Shown here: in pieces, positions 48,475-57,898 of the stretch
Layout of the letters: each line of letters starts with the position of its first letter
Numbering within the stretch: the first letter of the stretch is position 1
Source of the DNA: Calditrichia bacterium
GTDB lineage: Bacteria; Calditrichota; Calditrichia; RBG-13-44-9; J075
DNA length: 64,000 nucleotides
Direction of reading: 5' to 3'
NCBI GenBank assembly: GCA_028284905.1
Contig: JANQQU010000089.1
Coordinates: 1 to 64,000, forward strand
The notes under the pieces: generated by a model
Database searches by the model: none
What the model was told of the DNA's origin: nothing
What the model saw: only the letters and a program-made list of their open reading frames with translations
Position numbers and translations under genes: made by a program

Positions 48475-50217
48475 TTAACGATCGCGTTTTTCATCCCACT
48501 TTTCAATCGTTGACAGTTGCGAGGCGACCCCATAAAGATCGATCGTGCGGGCATCAAATTGAGTGCTAAAGTATGCCAGCGAAGGCAGGGAGAACAACCA
48601 GGCGCCCAGCGCCAGCGATTGCTCGGAGTCCGCTGCAAACTGGGCATAGAACTGCTTATCCCCGACATAATTGGCATACATGAATCCATACATATTTTCC
48701 AGAAATTTCAGAACATCCTGCTGGTCCGGCCCCAATGCGGCGGCGTCCAACCGGCAAAAGTTGTTAGCAGCCTGTAGCGATGCGGCCGTTGCCCGAGTTT
48801 CCCCGGCATTATTGGTTTCTGTTTGCAGATTAATCTTCTGAACAGAGAGATCGGGCTGGCGAAGGAAAATGTTGTAAAGATCGAAGAGAAATGTGCTTTT
48901 GTAACCATCAATCGCGATCAGCAAAGCATCATAATCGCCACTCTTGATCACTTCATTATCTACAGCAAGTGCGCGGATTTTATTTTTGGAGATAGCCGGA
49001 TCGTTAAAGATTTCCAACAATTCGCTATACTCTTCCCGGTGACCATGGTTAATGCTGGCAACCAGCTTAACGCTGTCCGGCAGCACTGCCAGATTCGCCG
49101 CAGGACGCTCTTTATTGACCACAACGATATCTTCTTCCACATAATAGCTGGAAGAGGGAAAAACGCTGTAATTGAGATAATCGTTGTAGTTATCATTATT
49201 GCCGCGATAGTCGGTGATATGCCGCTGCTGCGGGGTGTTTACCTTAAAGAAACGATTGAGAATTGCCCGGTTATCGATCAGGTTGCGCAGTTCCCGGCGT
49301 TGCTCCCGGTTTAACCGCTGGGTATTGAAGAGCACTGCAAAAAATGTCGTGCTGATATTTGACTTCACAAAAAAGTCTTCCTCATCCTGTAAGATCGGGG
49401 AAAGACCGCCAAACGGGGTATCCAGTAAAACATTGATATTAGTGTTTTTCAATTCGGTAGTAAAAGTGCTGTTATCAACAAACGGCTTTAACATCACATT
49501 GGCCAGTTTGGCGGTACTGGAAGGCGTGTAATAATAGCTGGTAACTTCCGTATCGCCATTCACCGCCAGATACGGACCGCTACCGACCAGGTAGTTTTCT
49601 GCCGTCAGCGGAGAGTTGGCCGGAATAATCTTGAAGGAAAGAATTTCCTTTACATCGGTTTCCGTCCAGATGCGATCATCCTTAAACTGAAAACGAATTT
49701 CATTATTATTGTCCGGACCTTCAAAGTCAAAAGATTTTAGTGCCTGGGAAACCAGCACGTAATCCGGCGAAAGACTGCCCAACTGCTCGATGCGCCGCAA
49801 TGTAAAGTTCAGATCCTCAGCGCTAAAGAATTTCCCTTCCGCTTCGCTGATTTTCACCACATCATCTTCATTGGTGACGGTATAGCTGCTGTGCCATTTT
49901 TTATCCGGTTTCAGGCGAACAATGATTTCATTATCCGGACGGATATCGATCAGCTCACCAAGGCCATCCTCATAAACGATGCCGCTGGCATTCGCGGAAA
50001 TATTAAACAGACCTTCGAAAAGCACTTCATCCAGTTTATCGGATAACGCCACGGCATGGGGTAAATGTGGATCAATCTGCGGCTGTTGATGGGCAATAAA
50101 GGGAATAACAATCTGGTTAGACAAATCCTTGCGCAATACAAACCACAATGCCACCAGTAATACGATCAATCCAGCTACTCCGGCGATAATATACTTGTGC
50201 GTGCGTGTGAGAGTCAT
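48475..50217 (-). CDS. Membrane-anchored solute-binding protein, family 5 (oligopeptide type)
   Basis: A 580-residue protein with an uncleaved N-terminal helix (residues 9-28, YIIAGVAGLIVLLVALWFVL) and a periplasmic SBP_bac_5 domain: DKLDEVLFEGLF, LKPDKKWHSS with KFFSAEDLNFTLRRI, VGSGPYLAV, TTFFAVLFNTQRL, and LRNLIDNRAILNRFF. These are the standard landmarks of DppA/OppA proteins. Being anchored rather than free or lipidated is less usual. It supplies the binding component for the permeases and ATPase at 41064-44691. Confidence 0.88.
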   Translation of the reverse strand: MTLTRTHKYIIAGVAGLIVLLVALWFVLRKDLSNQIVIPFIAHQQPQIDPHLPHAVALSDKLDEVLFEGLFNISANASGIVYEDGLGELIDIRPDNEIIVRLKPDKKWHSSYTVTNEDDVVKISEAEGKFFSAEDLNFTLRRIEQLGSLSPDYVLVSQALKSFDFEGPDNNNEIRFQFKDDRIWTETDVKEILSFKIIPANSPLTAENYLVGSGPYLAVNGDTEVTSYYYTPSSTAKLANVMLKPFVDNSTFTTELKNTNINVLLDTPFGGLSPILQDEEDFFVKSNISTTFFAVLFNTQRLNREQRRELRNLIDNRAILNRFFKVNTPQQRHITDYRGNNDNYNDYLNYSVFPSSSYYVEEDIVVVNKERPAANLAVLPDSVKLVASINHGHREEYSELLEIFNDPAISKNKIRALAVDNEVIKSGDYDALLIAIDGYKSTFLFDLYNIFLRQPDLSVQKINLQTETNNAGETRATAASLQAANNFCRLDAAALGPDQQDVLKFLENMYGFMYANYVGDKQFYAQFAADSEQSLALGAWLFSLPSLAYFSTQFDARTIDLYGVASQLSTIEKWDEKRDR

Positions 50218-50321
50218 GAGAGGTCCTTGTATTTAAGTTTTACAATCAAATGATTACGCTTTCTTCGGCCGGCGAAGTTTTAATGTGATAGAATTATCCG
50301 CCGGCGAAGCGAATTTGTCTC

Positions 50322-52682
50322 TTAATTTTTCTTTAAAATCGGTCGTTGGGACATAACGCTCACTTCCAATACCTTGAAGGCGTCATGACTAAAACGCACC
50401 TCCAGAATATTATTGCCGGTCTTCTTCATCTGAACCGGGGTAATCTGGCAGGTATAGTCGTTATCGCGCGTCGGTGCAGCGATCGTAAATCGGCCTTCGT
50501 TTTTCAGCACATTGCCATTCATGGTAATGCGATCATACCATTTCTGGCTACCAGCGGAATTAGCTACTTCCCGCGGCAGCTTGATGTTCACATCAAATAC
50601 CGGGAATTGCGCATCCGAGGGAATCTGAATATTCATTTTAAAAACGTATTCATTGCTGGCCTGCTGGGCATCGTTTACCGGCAGCACATACACTTTCCGG
50701 TATTGCTTTGCTTTGGTAATCCACTTCGGTACGAGCGGGTCGCACTCGGCTATAAGATTTTTGATCTTTTTGTTGTCACCTTTGTAATACTTTCCGTGAA
50801 TCGCTACCGCTTTCCCTTTTGCGACACCTTCCGCACGGGTATCCCGCACAAAATCCTTGTAGAGATTTTCAATCGAATTGCGGGGGAAGCTGTCATACTT
50901 GAAGCCATCAAGATATTGCTGCACTTTGTTGTTGTATTGTTCGACCATCAGTGCACCGCCAGCCGAGTAGGACATGACGTGAACCGGTGTAAAAGCCGGA
51001 TCGTTATATAAGGCTTCGACATTTTGGAAAGCGTTTTTATTGGCATCGATAAACGCATTGATGCGCTCCCGGGAAGCCCGTTCGATTGCGGATACCAACT
51101 TGTTTTCGGCATCTTTCTGAATGCGTTGTTTCCGGGAAGCGATCGCAGAATAGTTGATAAAATTGCGATCTTCCGCCAACTGCCGCAGCCGTTGCTCTGC
51201 CAATGCCCACTGACGATTATCCAGGGCCTTATCAATTTCACCGGACTGCTGATCCAGGGATCGCTGATCGAGATTTGCGTATTGCTTTATCAGGAAATCC
51301 AACTGGCGATTGTTGTTCAGCAATTGCACGATACCACGGAAATCCCCGCGGGCACGCAGGCGATTGATTTGCGGGACAATCTGCCCGGCACGCTGAAAAT
51401 TGCGCTGTGCCGTGCTAACGTCCTGATTAACCGCACGGGATTGTTGATTGAGTTTCCGCACCGCTTCCGTATTGGAAAATTCCCCATAGGAACTACCAGA
51501 AGTGCTGGGCAGTGAGGAAGATAGGCGATTCAGTTTTGGCATCAGCCCGGAATAGAAATTGTCGGAGGGCCAGTCGCCGCTGTTTTCGATCTGCTTCATC
51601 ACATCGGATAGACCGCTGCGGGCGGATGCCAGCGCTTCGGCATTTTGATTGAATTCCCGGGTAAAGCGGGCGACACTGTTAAACTGACTATCGTTTCCGG
51701 CGCCGCTTTCATCGTATAACTTTTCTAAATCGTCTACCGGAATCGCGACCGGAGAAACATCGCGCTTCTGACGAATCTGGTTAGCGAGATACGGGCTAAG
51801 CTCCGCAAGGCGGGTTCGCATCACTGCTTTCGCTTCGCTGACCACATTTTCCGGATAGCGATTCTGATTCGCAAAGAAATCGTTGTAAGTATCCAGAGAC
51901 GCCAGAAAATTACTGTTGTTCGAGCGGGTATCTTTTTCCTGCTTAAAATAGTTCAAGGTAGCCTGATAGTCTTCGTGGAAAGCAAGCTCGGATTCCAATT
52001 CGGATTTTAACCCCTGGTAATCCAGATATGCTTTATCGTCGGAATTTCGGATAGATGAAGGGAAGATGGATTCAATCTCCAGCAATTCCCCCTGAATCGC
52101 TTTCAGGTTATCATTCTTGCGGCGTAAATCACTCAGCTCATCTTCCAGGCGAATATCGCTTAAACGAACGCCATTGCCAAGATTATCATAATTCTCCCGC
52201 TCAACCTTATTACGGGCAAGAATCGTCTGGAATTTGGCATTCCGGGTCTCAAACTCAAATCGCCAGATCGGCATATAGCGATAGTCCATATCCAGGCCCA
52301 TCTCCCGGGAAACATCTTCGATCACCCAGGTAAAGGTCTGCACGGTGCGATCCAGCTTGTAGACGAGTAAATCATCGCTGGCATCGGTTTCGTCGGAAAT
52401 TTTAATATCCCCTTTTCCCTTGGTGAACTGGCGGGTGAGGTGGGAATTAAGTGCATCCTGACCGGCGACTTTTAATACCAAATAAAAGTTTTCTTCCTGA
52501 ACTGCCGGAAATTCCATGTAGTATTTCTTTCCGGACTCTAACTGAAAATATTTCTCTTTGTCCAGAATACGAATATAATCCGATTCCCGGGCGAGGACCT
52601 CCGGTTTCGGTTTCAACATCTTGTATTTTCCGCAGGATGCCAGAAAGACAAGTATCAGGGTGGCAGCTATTTTAAGTTTCAT
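50322..52682 (-). CDS. Large coiled-coil lipoprotein
   Basis: A 786-residue protein with signal peptide and lipobox FLASCGKY (Cys 17). Residues of about 30-160 are beta-rich (YYMEFPAVQEENFYLVLKV). The centre (about 170-600) is mostly helical with coiled-coil stretches (LEDELSDLRRKNDNLKAIQ, DAENKLVSAIERASRERI). A further beta domain ends it (NEYVFKMNIQIPSDAQFPVF, NILEVRFSHDAFKVLEVS). Not recognised. It is the first gene of the nine-gene cluster, 104 bases before the binding protein; GGGATGAATA precedes ATG. A periplasm-spanning scaffold is a reasonable guess. Confidence 0.8.
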   Translation of the reverse strand: MKLKIAATLILVFLASCGKYKMLKPKPEVLARESDYIRILDKEKYFQLESGKKYYMEFPAVQEENFYLVLKVAGQDALNSHLTRQFTKGKGDIKISDETDASDDLLVYKLDRTVQTFTWVIEDVSREMGLDMDYRYMPIWRFEFETRNAKFQTILARNKVERENYDNLGNGVRLSDIRLEDELSDLRRKNDNLKAIQGELLEIESIFPSSIRNSDDKAYLDYQGLKSELESELAFHEDYQATLNYFKQEKDTRSNNSNFLASLDTYNDFFANQNRYPENVVSEAKAVMRTRLAELSPYLANQIRQKRDVSPVAIPVDDLEKLYDESGAGNDSQFNSVARFTREFNQNAEALASARSGLSDVMKQIENSGDWPSDNFYSGLMPKLNRLSSSLPSTSGSSYGEFSNTEAVRKLNQQSRAVNQDVSTAQRNFQRAGQIVPQINRLRARGDFRGIVQLLNNNRQLDFLIKQYANLDQRSLDQQSGEIDKALDNRQWALAEQRLRQLAEDRNFINYSAIASRKQRIQKDAENKLVSAIERASRERINAFIDANKNAFQNVEALYNDPAFTPVHVMSYSAGGALMVEQYNNKVQQYLDGFKYDSFPRNSIENLYKDFVRDTRAEGVAKGKAVAIHGKYYKGDNKKIKNLIAECDPLVPKWITKAKQYRKVYVLPVNDAQQASNEYVFKMNIQIPSDAQFPVFDVNIKLPREVANSAGSQKWYDRITMNGNVLKNEGRFTIAAPTRDNDYTCQITPVQMKKTGNNILEVRFSHDAFKVLEVSVMSQRPILKKN

Positions 52683-53669
52683 TATTCATCCCTTCATTCA
52701 ATCCATCGCGCATTTGTATTTTTAAAAGCTTATATGCAAAAATTATACTATAGGTTATTTTACAATATAATGTTTCATATTGTCAGTGTTTATCAGCATA
52801 GTAAGAAGGTATGTTCCGGGGTTTCGTTTACATTGATGGTTAAAAAGTGTGCATAATATGCAAAGATATATTATCGTAAGCCATCCGCAAATCTATACCT
52901 ATTTTTTTTTTCGGGCAATAATCAATTAAAATATCCTATCCTTCCTATGTTCCAGCCGCGTTAATATATCATCTTCCCGATTAAATGCATTGATATTTTG
53001 CACTTCTCATGATGAAAGCCACTTTTTTAGAAGCATCCCTCCTAAACAGCTAGTTGCCGGACCATCACCTCACCATAAAACAACGCTATTACTTTATTTT
53101 TAATAAGATTAGATCGATTACCAGATGTTATAATTTTTCGAACTTTTCTCAATTTTCATCTATTTTCAGTGATGCAAAACCACTTAAACCAGGAGAAATA
53201 TTCAGAAACATAAACACATCAAAAACAAAAGCTTATTGCTAAGCATTTTTTTCACATTGGATGGATATTTATTAAAAAGCATAAATATTAAGATGAGCCA
53301 TGAAACACAACAATTTTCCGGTTTTTAAATATCTTAATTTTGGAAGTTGGGTAACTCTCGTCTGGAAAAGCAGGCAAACTGATTTTTTATCAGTGACATT
53401 ACCTTCCACTACTGGTCTTAAAAAATGACAGGGATTGTCGAGAACTTCGGCAAGATCATAATGCCGGAATGTATTCAGTTTCGATAACATAATTATTCAT
53501 TTCGGGTTCATTCACCTGACATATAGCCCGAAAGACACATTTATCCAAATAAATGCATTACCGAAACGACCGGTATCAGGATTTACCGGTTATTCGAATC
53601 AAGGAACGATTCATCCGGGTCAGTTTCGGCTTAGTATATATAAACCCGTTAGTAGGAAAGGATCGTATC
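52683..53669. other. AT-rich gene-poor region (987 bases)
   Basis: Contains the promoter region of the minus-strand cluster, many A/T runs, and one uncertain short reading frame (53272-53490). No repeat family, tRNA or terminator was recognised. It could hold a small RNA, but nothing specific shows that. Confidence 0.5.
53272..53490 (-). CDS. Uncertain short open reading frame
   Basis: A 72-codon frame in an otherwise empty region. Its codons look balanced (DNPCHFLRPVVEGN, SVCLLFQTRVTQ), which favours a gene or gene remnant, but no ribosome site stands before ATG 53490 and no family was recognised. Confidence 0.25.
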   Translation of the reverse strand: MLSKLNTFRHYDLAEVLDNPCHFLRPVVEGNVTDKKSVCLLFQTRVTQLPKLRYLKTGKLLCFMAHLNIYAF

Positions 53670-54137
53670 ATGCAGCAATTACAACTCAGCAATATTGGCA
53701 GCATCTCAAGACGCTTCTTACAAAATTTTACTAAAAAGACCCACGGCAACGGTGGCACATTTTGGGATTTACGGGAGAATATCGAATGGCAGCATCAGTT
53801 AGTAATGGAAGCCTGTAATAATCAAATGCTATCTCCGGAAGTATATAGTGCTGTTTTCAAAATCCTCATCGAGATTTATGTTGCAGACAATCGTGAGCAA
53901 GCGGAAGAATTTCTTCTAGACATCGAGCCGCATGGCGAAATCAGTGATTTAACTGCCTGGCTGGCCGCTGCTCCGGAAAATGTCACCTATCTCTCAACCG
54001 TTATGAAGGAAGATAATATCCGAGATGCAGAAGCAGCGTTAGCAAAAGCGCACAAGCGTTATCTCGTCGATATCGGCACAAATCTCATCGACGCCCTGGA
54101 GCAGTATATCGCCCGGGAAGTTGTCTTATTCAATTAA
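53670..54137 (+). CDS. Hypothetical helical cytoplasmic protein
   Basis: A 155-residue all-helical protein without membrane segments (GTFWDLRENIEWQHQLVMEA, VYSAVFKILIEIYVADNREQ, DAEAALAKAHKRYLVDIGTN). ATG 53670 is preferred over 53553 because AAAGGATCGTATC precedes it. A strong terminator follows, so it is a single-gene transcript. Family not recognised. Confidence 0.7.
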   Translation: MQQLQLSNIGSISRRFLQNFTKKTHGNGGTFWDLRENIEWQHQLVMEACNNQMLSPEVYSAVFKILIEIYVADNREQAEEFLLDIEPHGEISDLTAWLAAAPENVTYLSTVMKEDNIRDAEAALAKAHKRYLVDIGTNLIDALEQYIAREVVLFN

Positions 54138-54163
54138 GCGAGTCTATTCATTATTATATATCG

Positions 54164-54206
54164 AAACGGGCGTTTGCAGCTGTTGGCAGACGCCCGTTTT
54201 GTTTTT
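54164..54206 (+). terminator. Intrinsic terminator
   Basis: AAACGGGCGT...ACGCCCGTTT stem (54164-54173 and 54190-54199) followed by TGTTTTT, 27 bases after the stop of 53670-54137. Confidence 0.9.
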
Positions 54207-54208
54207 AA

Positions 54209-54295
54209 AAGTTCAGGGTTCAAAGTTCCGCGTTCAAAGTTATGCTTTTCCCCTACCTTCAACTCTGAACTTTGAACACTGAACTTCGAACTTTC
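54209..54295. repeat. AGTTCAA-family heptamer repeat pair
   Basis: Left block 54209-54241 (AGTTCAG, GGTTCAA, AGTTCCG, CGTTCAA) and inverted right block 54259-54295, with an 17-base centre. Period 7 in both arms. The same family occurs at 57285-57343. Confidence 0.8.
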
Positions 54296-54393
54296 AAAAA
54301 TTGAGCCCCTCGTGATAACTTTGTAATATTTTCTTATTATACTCTTTCTGAATATTAGAAATTGATAAAGGTAATTGAAACGAGGAAAATTTG

Positions 54394-55962
54394 ATGCGAC
54401 AGCTGACCCCCTTTTTTTTAATCATTTTATTGCTTACCGGCAGCCTGGCTGCGGAAAACACCCCAGAAGACTTTTTTGGTAATGTTGATAAATTCCTTTC
54501 CCGCAATGTTTCTGCCGGCCTGGTAGATTATCAGGGCATCGCGAACAACTCCGGGCAACTGGATCAATTGGTAAAAGCGCTTGCTGAAATAGATTTAAGT
54601 CAACTTTCTGATCCCGCAGTTGAAAAAGCATTCTGGATTAACGCATATAATATTTTGGTAATCGATGCCGTTGTTGCCGGCTACCCCCTGAAATCCCCCC
54701 AGGACGTCGGTGGCTTTTTTGACAGAAACAAACACGTCGTTGGCGGCGAAGAGATGACCTTAAACGACCTGGAACGTAAGAAGCTTCTCGATAAGTTTCA
54801 GGATCCCCGCCTCCACTTCGTACTTGTCTGTGCAGCGGTGGGTTGCCCGCAATTAGTGCCAAATGCTTATACGCCCCGGGCATTATCCCGCCTGATCGAT
54901 GAACGGACACGGATTACGCTCAACAATAGCTTTTATGTTAATGTTAACAAAGATGCGAAATCCGTCGGTGTTTCCGAACTGTTTAAATGGTATAAGGATG
55001 AATTCACTGAGAATGGCACTTCGATCATTCAATACATCAATCAATTCCGCCGGATGAATATACCGGAGGATTATCAGGTTACCTATATTACTTACGATTG
55101 GTCTTTGAATGATAAGGCCCGGGAAAAGATGAGCGCCAGTGGTGCCGCTGCGACGGAGAATTTACAGGCATATACGCCTTCCACTTTGCTCCGTAGAGGT
55201 CAGATTGAATTTAAACAATTCAACAATCTTTATACCCAAACTGCCTTCTTTAATGGCGATGGCGAACGTCAGGATCAGGGAAGCCGCAGTAATTTTTTCA
55301 CCAGCATTAATAATTTCCTGGTCGGTATTTCTCCTCGCCTGAATGTCGGTGCGGATCTCCTCTTTAAAGCCGTCCGAAACGACAGCGAGGATAGTTCTCC
55401 CTTTGCAACTTTCAAATTTGCCAGCGATAATAACAGCCGGGTAGTATTATCCCACATTGGTCCGAAAATTAAAGCCACTCCTTTCGCTTCCCTCTCCAGT
55501 TTTGCTGTGCAGACCAGCTTACTCCTCCCCCTGGCCAGCGATCTGGACGGTAGCGAGAGCGATGCTTCTCCCTTCGTAGATTTTGATGATCTGCAGTGGT
55601 GGACGCAGTTCTTTTATGATCATAGTCTGAATGACAAGTTTCTGCTTTACCTGGAATCCGGCCTCTTTTTCCGCTTCGGTTCCGATTTCGAAGATTTTTA
55701 TACCCCGGTAAAAGCGCTGGTTAATTATTATCCTTCTGGAAAATGGACATTTTACTTTCCGCTGGAATTCACCCCTTTCTGGGATGTTAATCCGAGTGAA
55801 GGCAACAGCATTTGGAGTGGCTACTACGGTCAGGTCGGTGCAGGTTTAAAATACCAGTTAACCCCTAGTGTAGAACTGGAATCATTATATACCAACTTTT
55901 TATTTGGCGAGAATCAGGGTGCCGGACAAACTTTCAATCTTGGCTTTCGCTTGATTCGTTAA
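54394..55962 (+). CDS. DUF547 domain fused to a C-terminal outer-membrane beta-barrel
   Basis: A 522-residue protein with signal peptide (to LAAE). Residues of about 60-215 are a DUF547 domain: AFWINAYNILVIDAV, GGEEMTLNDLE, DPRLHFVLVCAAVGCPQL, FYVNVNKDAK and LFKWYKDEF. Residues of about 250-522 alternate polar and hydrophobic positions as beta strands (RLNVGADLLFKAVRND, LYLESGLFFRFG, WTFYFPLEFTPFW) and end NLGFRLIR, as in outer-membrane barrels. GAGGAAAATTTG stands before ATG 54394. DUF547 is of unknown activity; a fusion to a barrel is uncommon in my experience. Confidence 0.8.
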   Translation: MRQLTPFFLIILLLTGSLAAENTPEDFFGNVDKFLSRNVSAGLVDYQGIANNSGQLDQLVKALAEIDLSQLSDPAVEKAFWINAYNILVIDAVVAGYPLKSPQDVGGFFDRNKHVVGGEEMTLNDLERKKLLDKFQDPRLHFVLVCAAVGCPQLVPNAYTPRALSRLIDERTRITLNNSFYVNVNKDAKSVGVSELFKWYKDEFTENGTSIIQYINQFRRMNIPEDYQVTYITYDWSLNDKAREKMSASGAAATENLQAYTPSTLLRRGQIEFKQFNNLYTQTAFFNGDGERQDQGSRSNFFTSINNFLVGISPRLNVGADLLFKAVRNDSEDSSPFATFKFASDNNSRVVLSHIGPKIKATPFASLSSFAVQTSLLLPLASDLDGSESDASPFVDFDDLQWWTQFFYDHSLNDKFLLYLESGLFFRFGSDFEDFYTPVKALVNYYPSGKWTFYFPLEFTPFWDVNPSEGNSIWSGYYGQVGAGLKYQLTPSVELESLYTNFLFGENQGAGQTFNLGFRLIR

Positions 55963-56021
55963 TCGTGTATCCGCCATTATTTAATTGATGATCACAATTT
56001 CCTGCCGTATCTTTACACCGT

Positions 56022-57281
56022 ATGAAGGCAAAACTTATAGTTATCTGCTGCTTGATTTTTCAGGCAGCAGTTTTTTCGAACACAGAGACTATTCAGGATA
56101 TCCGTTTCGAAGGATTGCAAAAAACCCGTCCCTCGTACCTGATGCAATTCCTGGAATCGCGCGTTGGCGAAGTGCCAGATTCCCTGGTTATCCGCCGGGA
56201 TGTTCAGGTATTACGAAACTTACAGCTTTTCCTGGAAATAGATGCGGAGCTGACGATGTCTGCTTCCGGATATCAACTGGTTTTTCAGTGCCAGGAATTA
56301 ATCACGCTGTTACCAATCATCAACTTTGGCGGTGTTAGCAACAACTTCTGGTTTCAGTTAGGTGGCGCCGACTATAATTGGCGCGGAGAAGGGAATACAC
56401 TTGGCGGCTATTATCGCTACTATGATCGACATTCCTTCGCATTCTATTCCCAATTACCATATTTATTTAACAGGCACTGGGGACTCGGCTTCGAAGCGGC
56501 CAACTTTTCCACAACCGAGCCAGCTTATTTTGAAGATGTTGTCGCAGTTTACGACGTAGACCATCGGGTATTGATGGGATCGATCAATTTTAACCCCGAT
56601 TTTCGTAACAGCATTACCTTGAGTGCTGGTTACCTGGATGAGCAATACAAAAAAAATCCGCTTGAGAATGCACCTGGTTCACCTGGCCCGGATGATGTTA
56701 GTTTCGATAAAATGCTCTATAAACTGGCACTCCAACATCGTTACATCGACTATTTTGGCATTCGCTTGAATGGGTTCGCCAACGAGACCAATATCGAAAC
56801 GGTGAAAACCGGTGGGGAAAAGGAATTATTCTGGAAAGTGCTTAATGTTTCCCGCTGGTTTGCACACCTGGGTAAAAAAGGCAATTTGGCAATGCGGTTT
56901 CGGGCGGGTATTTCCACGAATAAAGACTCCCCTTTCGTCCCCTTCCTGCTCGATAGTTATTTGACCGTGCGTGGATCCGGAAACCGTGTCGCTCGCGGCA
57001 CAGCGGAATTTACTTTAAACGCTGAATATCGTCATACCCTTAAGCGCGGTCAAATGGGCGCTTTTCAATGGGTCTTCTTTAGCGACATCTCCGCCTGGCG
57101 GCCTGCGGCGCAGGCACTTTCCACCGCATTTCGGGAAGAAAACAATGTTACCTTTTTCGGCAGTGGTTTTCGGGTGCAGATTCGCCGCCTGAACAATTTC
57201 ATCTTTCGGATCGATTATGGATTTAGTGTTACTGAAGAAAAAGGACGGGGATTTGTTATTGGCGCCGGGCAGTATTTTTAG
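56022..57281 (+). CDS. Omp85/BamA-like outer-membrane protein with one POTRA domain
   Basis: A 419-residue protein with signal peptide (to AVFS). Residues of about 22-95 resemble one POTRA unit (IQDIRFEGLQKTRPSYLMQFL, VRRDVQVLRNLQLF-like), and residues of about 100-419 form a barrel. The loop-6 hallmark appears as TVRGSGNRVARGTAEFTLNAEYRH (VRG-F/Y equivalent), and the last strand ends FVIGAGQYF. Smaller than BamA, closer to TamA/patatin-type partners. Could insert or secrete a neighbouring protein. No strong ribosome site. Confidence 0.78.
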   Translation: MKAKLIVICCLIFQAAVFSNTETIQDIRFEGLQKTRPSYLMQFLESRVGEVPDSLVIRRDVQVLRNLQLFLEIDAELTMSASGYQLVFQCQELITLLPIINFGGVSNNFWFQLGGADYNWRGEGNTLGGYYRYYDRHSFAFYSQLPYLFNRHWGLGFEAANFSTTEPAYFEDVVAVYDVDHRVLMGSINFNPDFRNSITLSAGYLDEQYKKNPLENAPGSPGPDDVSFDKMLYKLALQHRYIDYFGIRLNGFANETNIETVKTGGEKELFWKVLNVSRWFAHLGKKGNLAMRFRAGISTNKDSPFVPFLLDSYLTVRGSGNRVARGTAEFTLNAEYRHTLKRGQMGAFQWVFFSDISAWRPAAQALSTAFREENNVTFFGSGFRVQIRRLNNFIFRIDYGFSVTEEKGRGFVIGAGQYF

Positions 57282-57284
57282 ATT

Positions 57285-57343
57285 AAGTTTAAAGTTGGAA
57301 GTTCAGCGTTCAAAGCTAAAGATATAAGTCAACGCTGAACTTA
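57285..57343. repeat. AGTTCAA-family repeat forming a hairpin between convergent genes
   Basis: AAGTTCAGCGTT (57299-57310) and inverse AACGCTGAACTT (57330-57341), preceded by AAGTTTA, AAGTTGG units. The right arm covers part of the stop codon of the minus-strand gene at 57341. It may act as a terminator for both genes. Confidence 0.75.
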
Positions 57344-57898
57344 ATTCCTCAAAAAGAGTGATATTCCCAAAACCAATCGATGCTCATTGAAGTTGCTGGT
57401 GGCAGCATTAAAGAGGCGTGTAAAGCGGTAACTAAAACGTATGGCACTTTTCCGGGAAATCATTGTTCGCATGGCAACTGCCCCTTCCAGCGGATACCAA
57501 TGTTTCTGGAAACTTCCCACCCATTCCTGCCGAATGCCGCTCCCTGCCGAAAAGATCAAATGAATCGGGCTGTTTTCCAGCGGTTGCTGCCAGGAAATTC
57601 TGCCGAGTAATGTCAGTTGATCCGCAGATCGCACATGGGCATAGTCCATCTCCACTTCCCCGGCAAACATGCCATCTCCAATTTTATGCCAGATTTGCGA
57701 CAAACGAAGCCCCAGGGCCATCGTAGTGATATCATCCGTGGCAGTCAGGGTACCTCCCACCCCGAGAATAATTGCACCATTACGCAATGACGGAAATGTT
57801 TGTAAACTATCGTTATTCCCATAAATGGGTGTTATTATCAACAAGAACAGCCACATCAACATCCGCAGTCGTTTGCTATTGCAAAAGAATCTATTCAT
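57341..57898 (-). CDS. Hypothetical outer-membrane beta-barrel-like protein
   Basis: A 185-residue protein with signal peptide (to PIYG) and alternating strands (GMFAGEVEMDYAHVRS, IHLIFSAGSGIRQEW, AIRFSYRFTRLF) ending in VLGISLFLRN, typical for a small barrel. Start overlaps the end of the glycosidase gene by 8 bases, so the two are translated together. Not recognised beyond fold. Confidence 0.75.
   Translation of the reverse strand: MNRFFCNSKRLRMLMWLFLLIITPIYGNNDSLQTFPSLRNGAIILGVGGTLTATDDITTMALGLRLSQIWHKIGDGMFAGEVEMDYAHVRSADQLTLLGRISWQQPLENSPIHLIFSAGSGIRQEWVGSFQKHWYPLEGAVAMRTMISRKSAIRFSYRFTRLFNAATSNFNEHRLVLGISLFLRN

Noticed and set aside
53272-53490. Considered as a firm gene
   Set aside because: Kept only as a low-confidence entry because the start lacks a ribosome site and no family was recognised.
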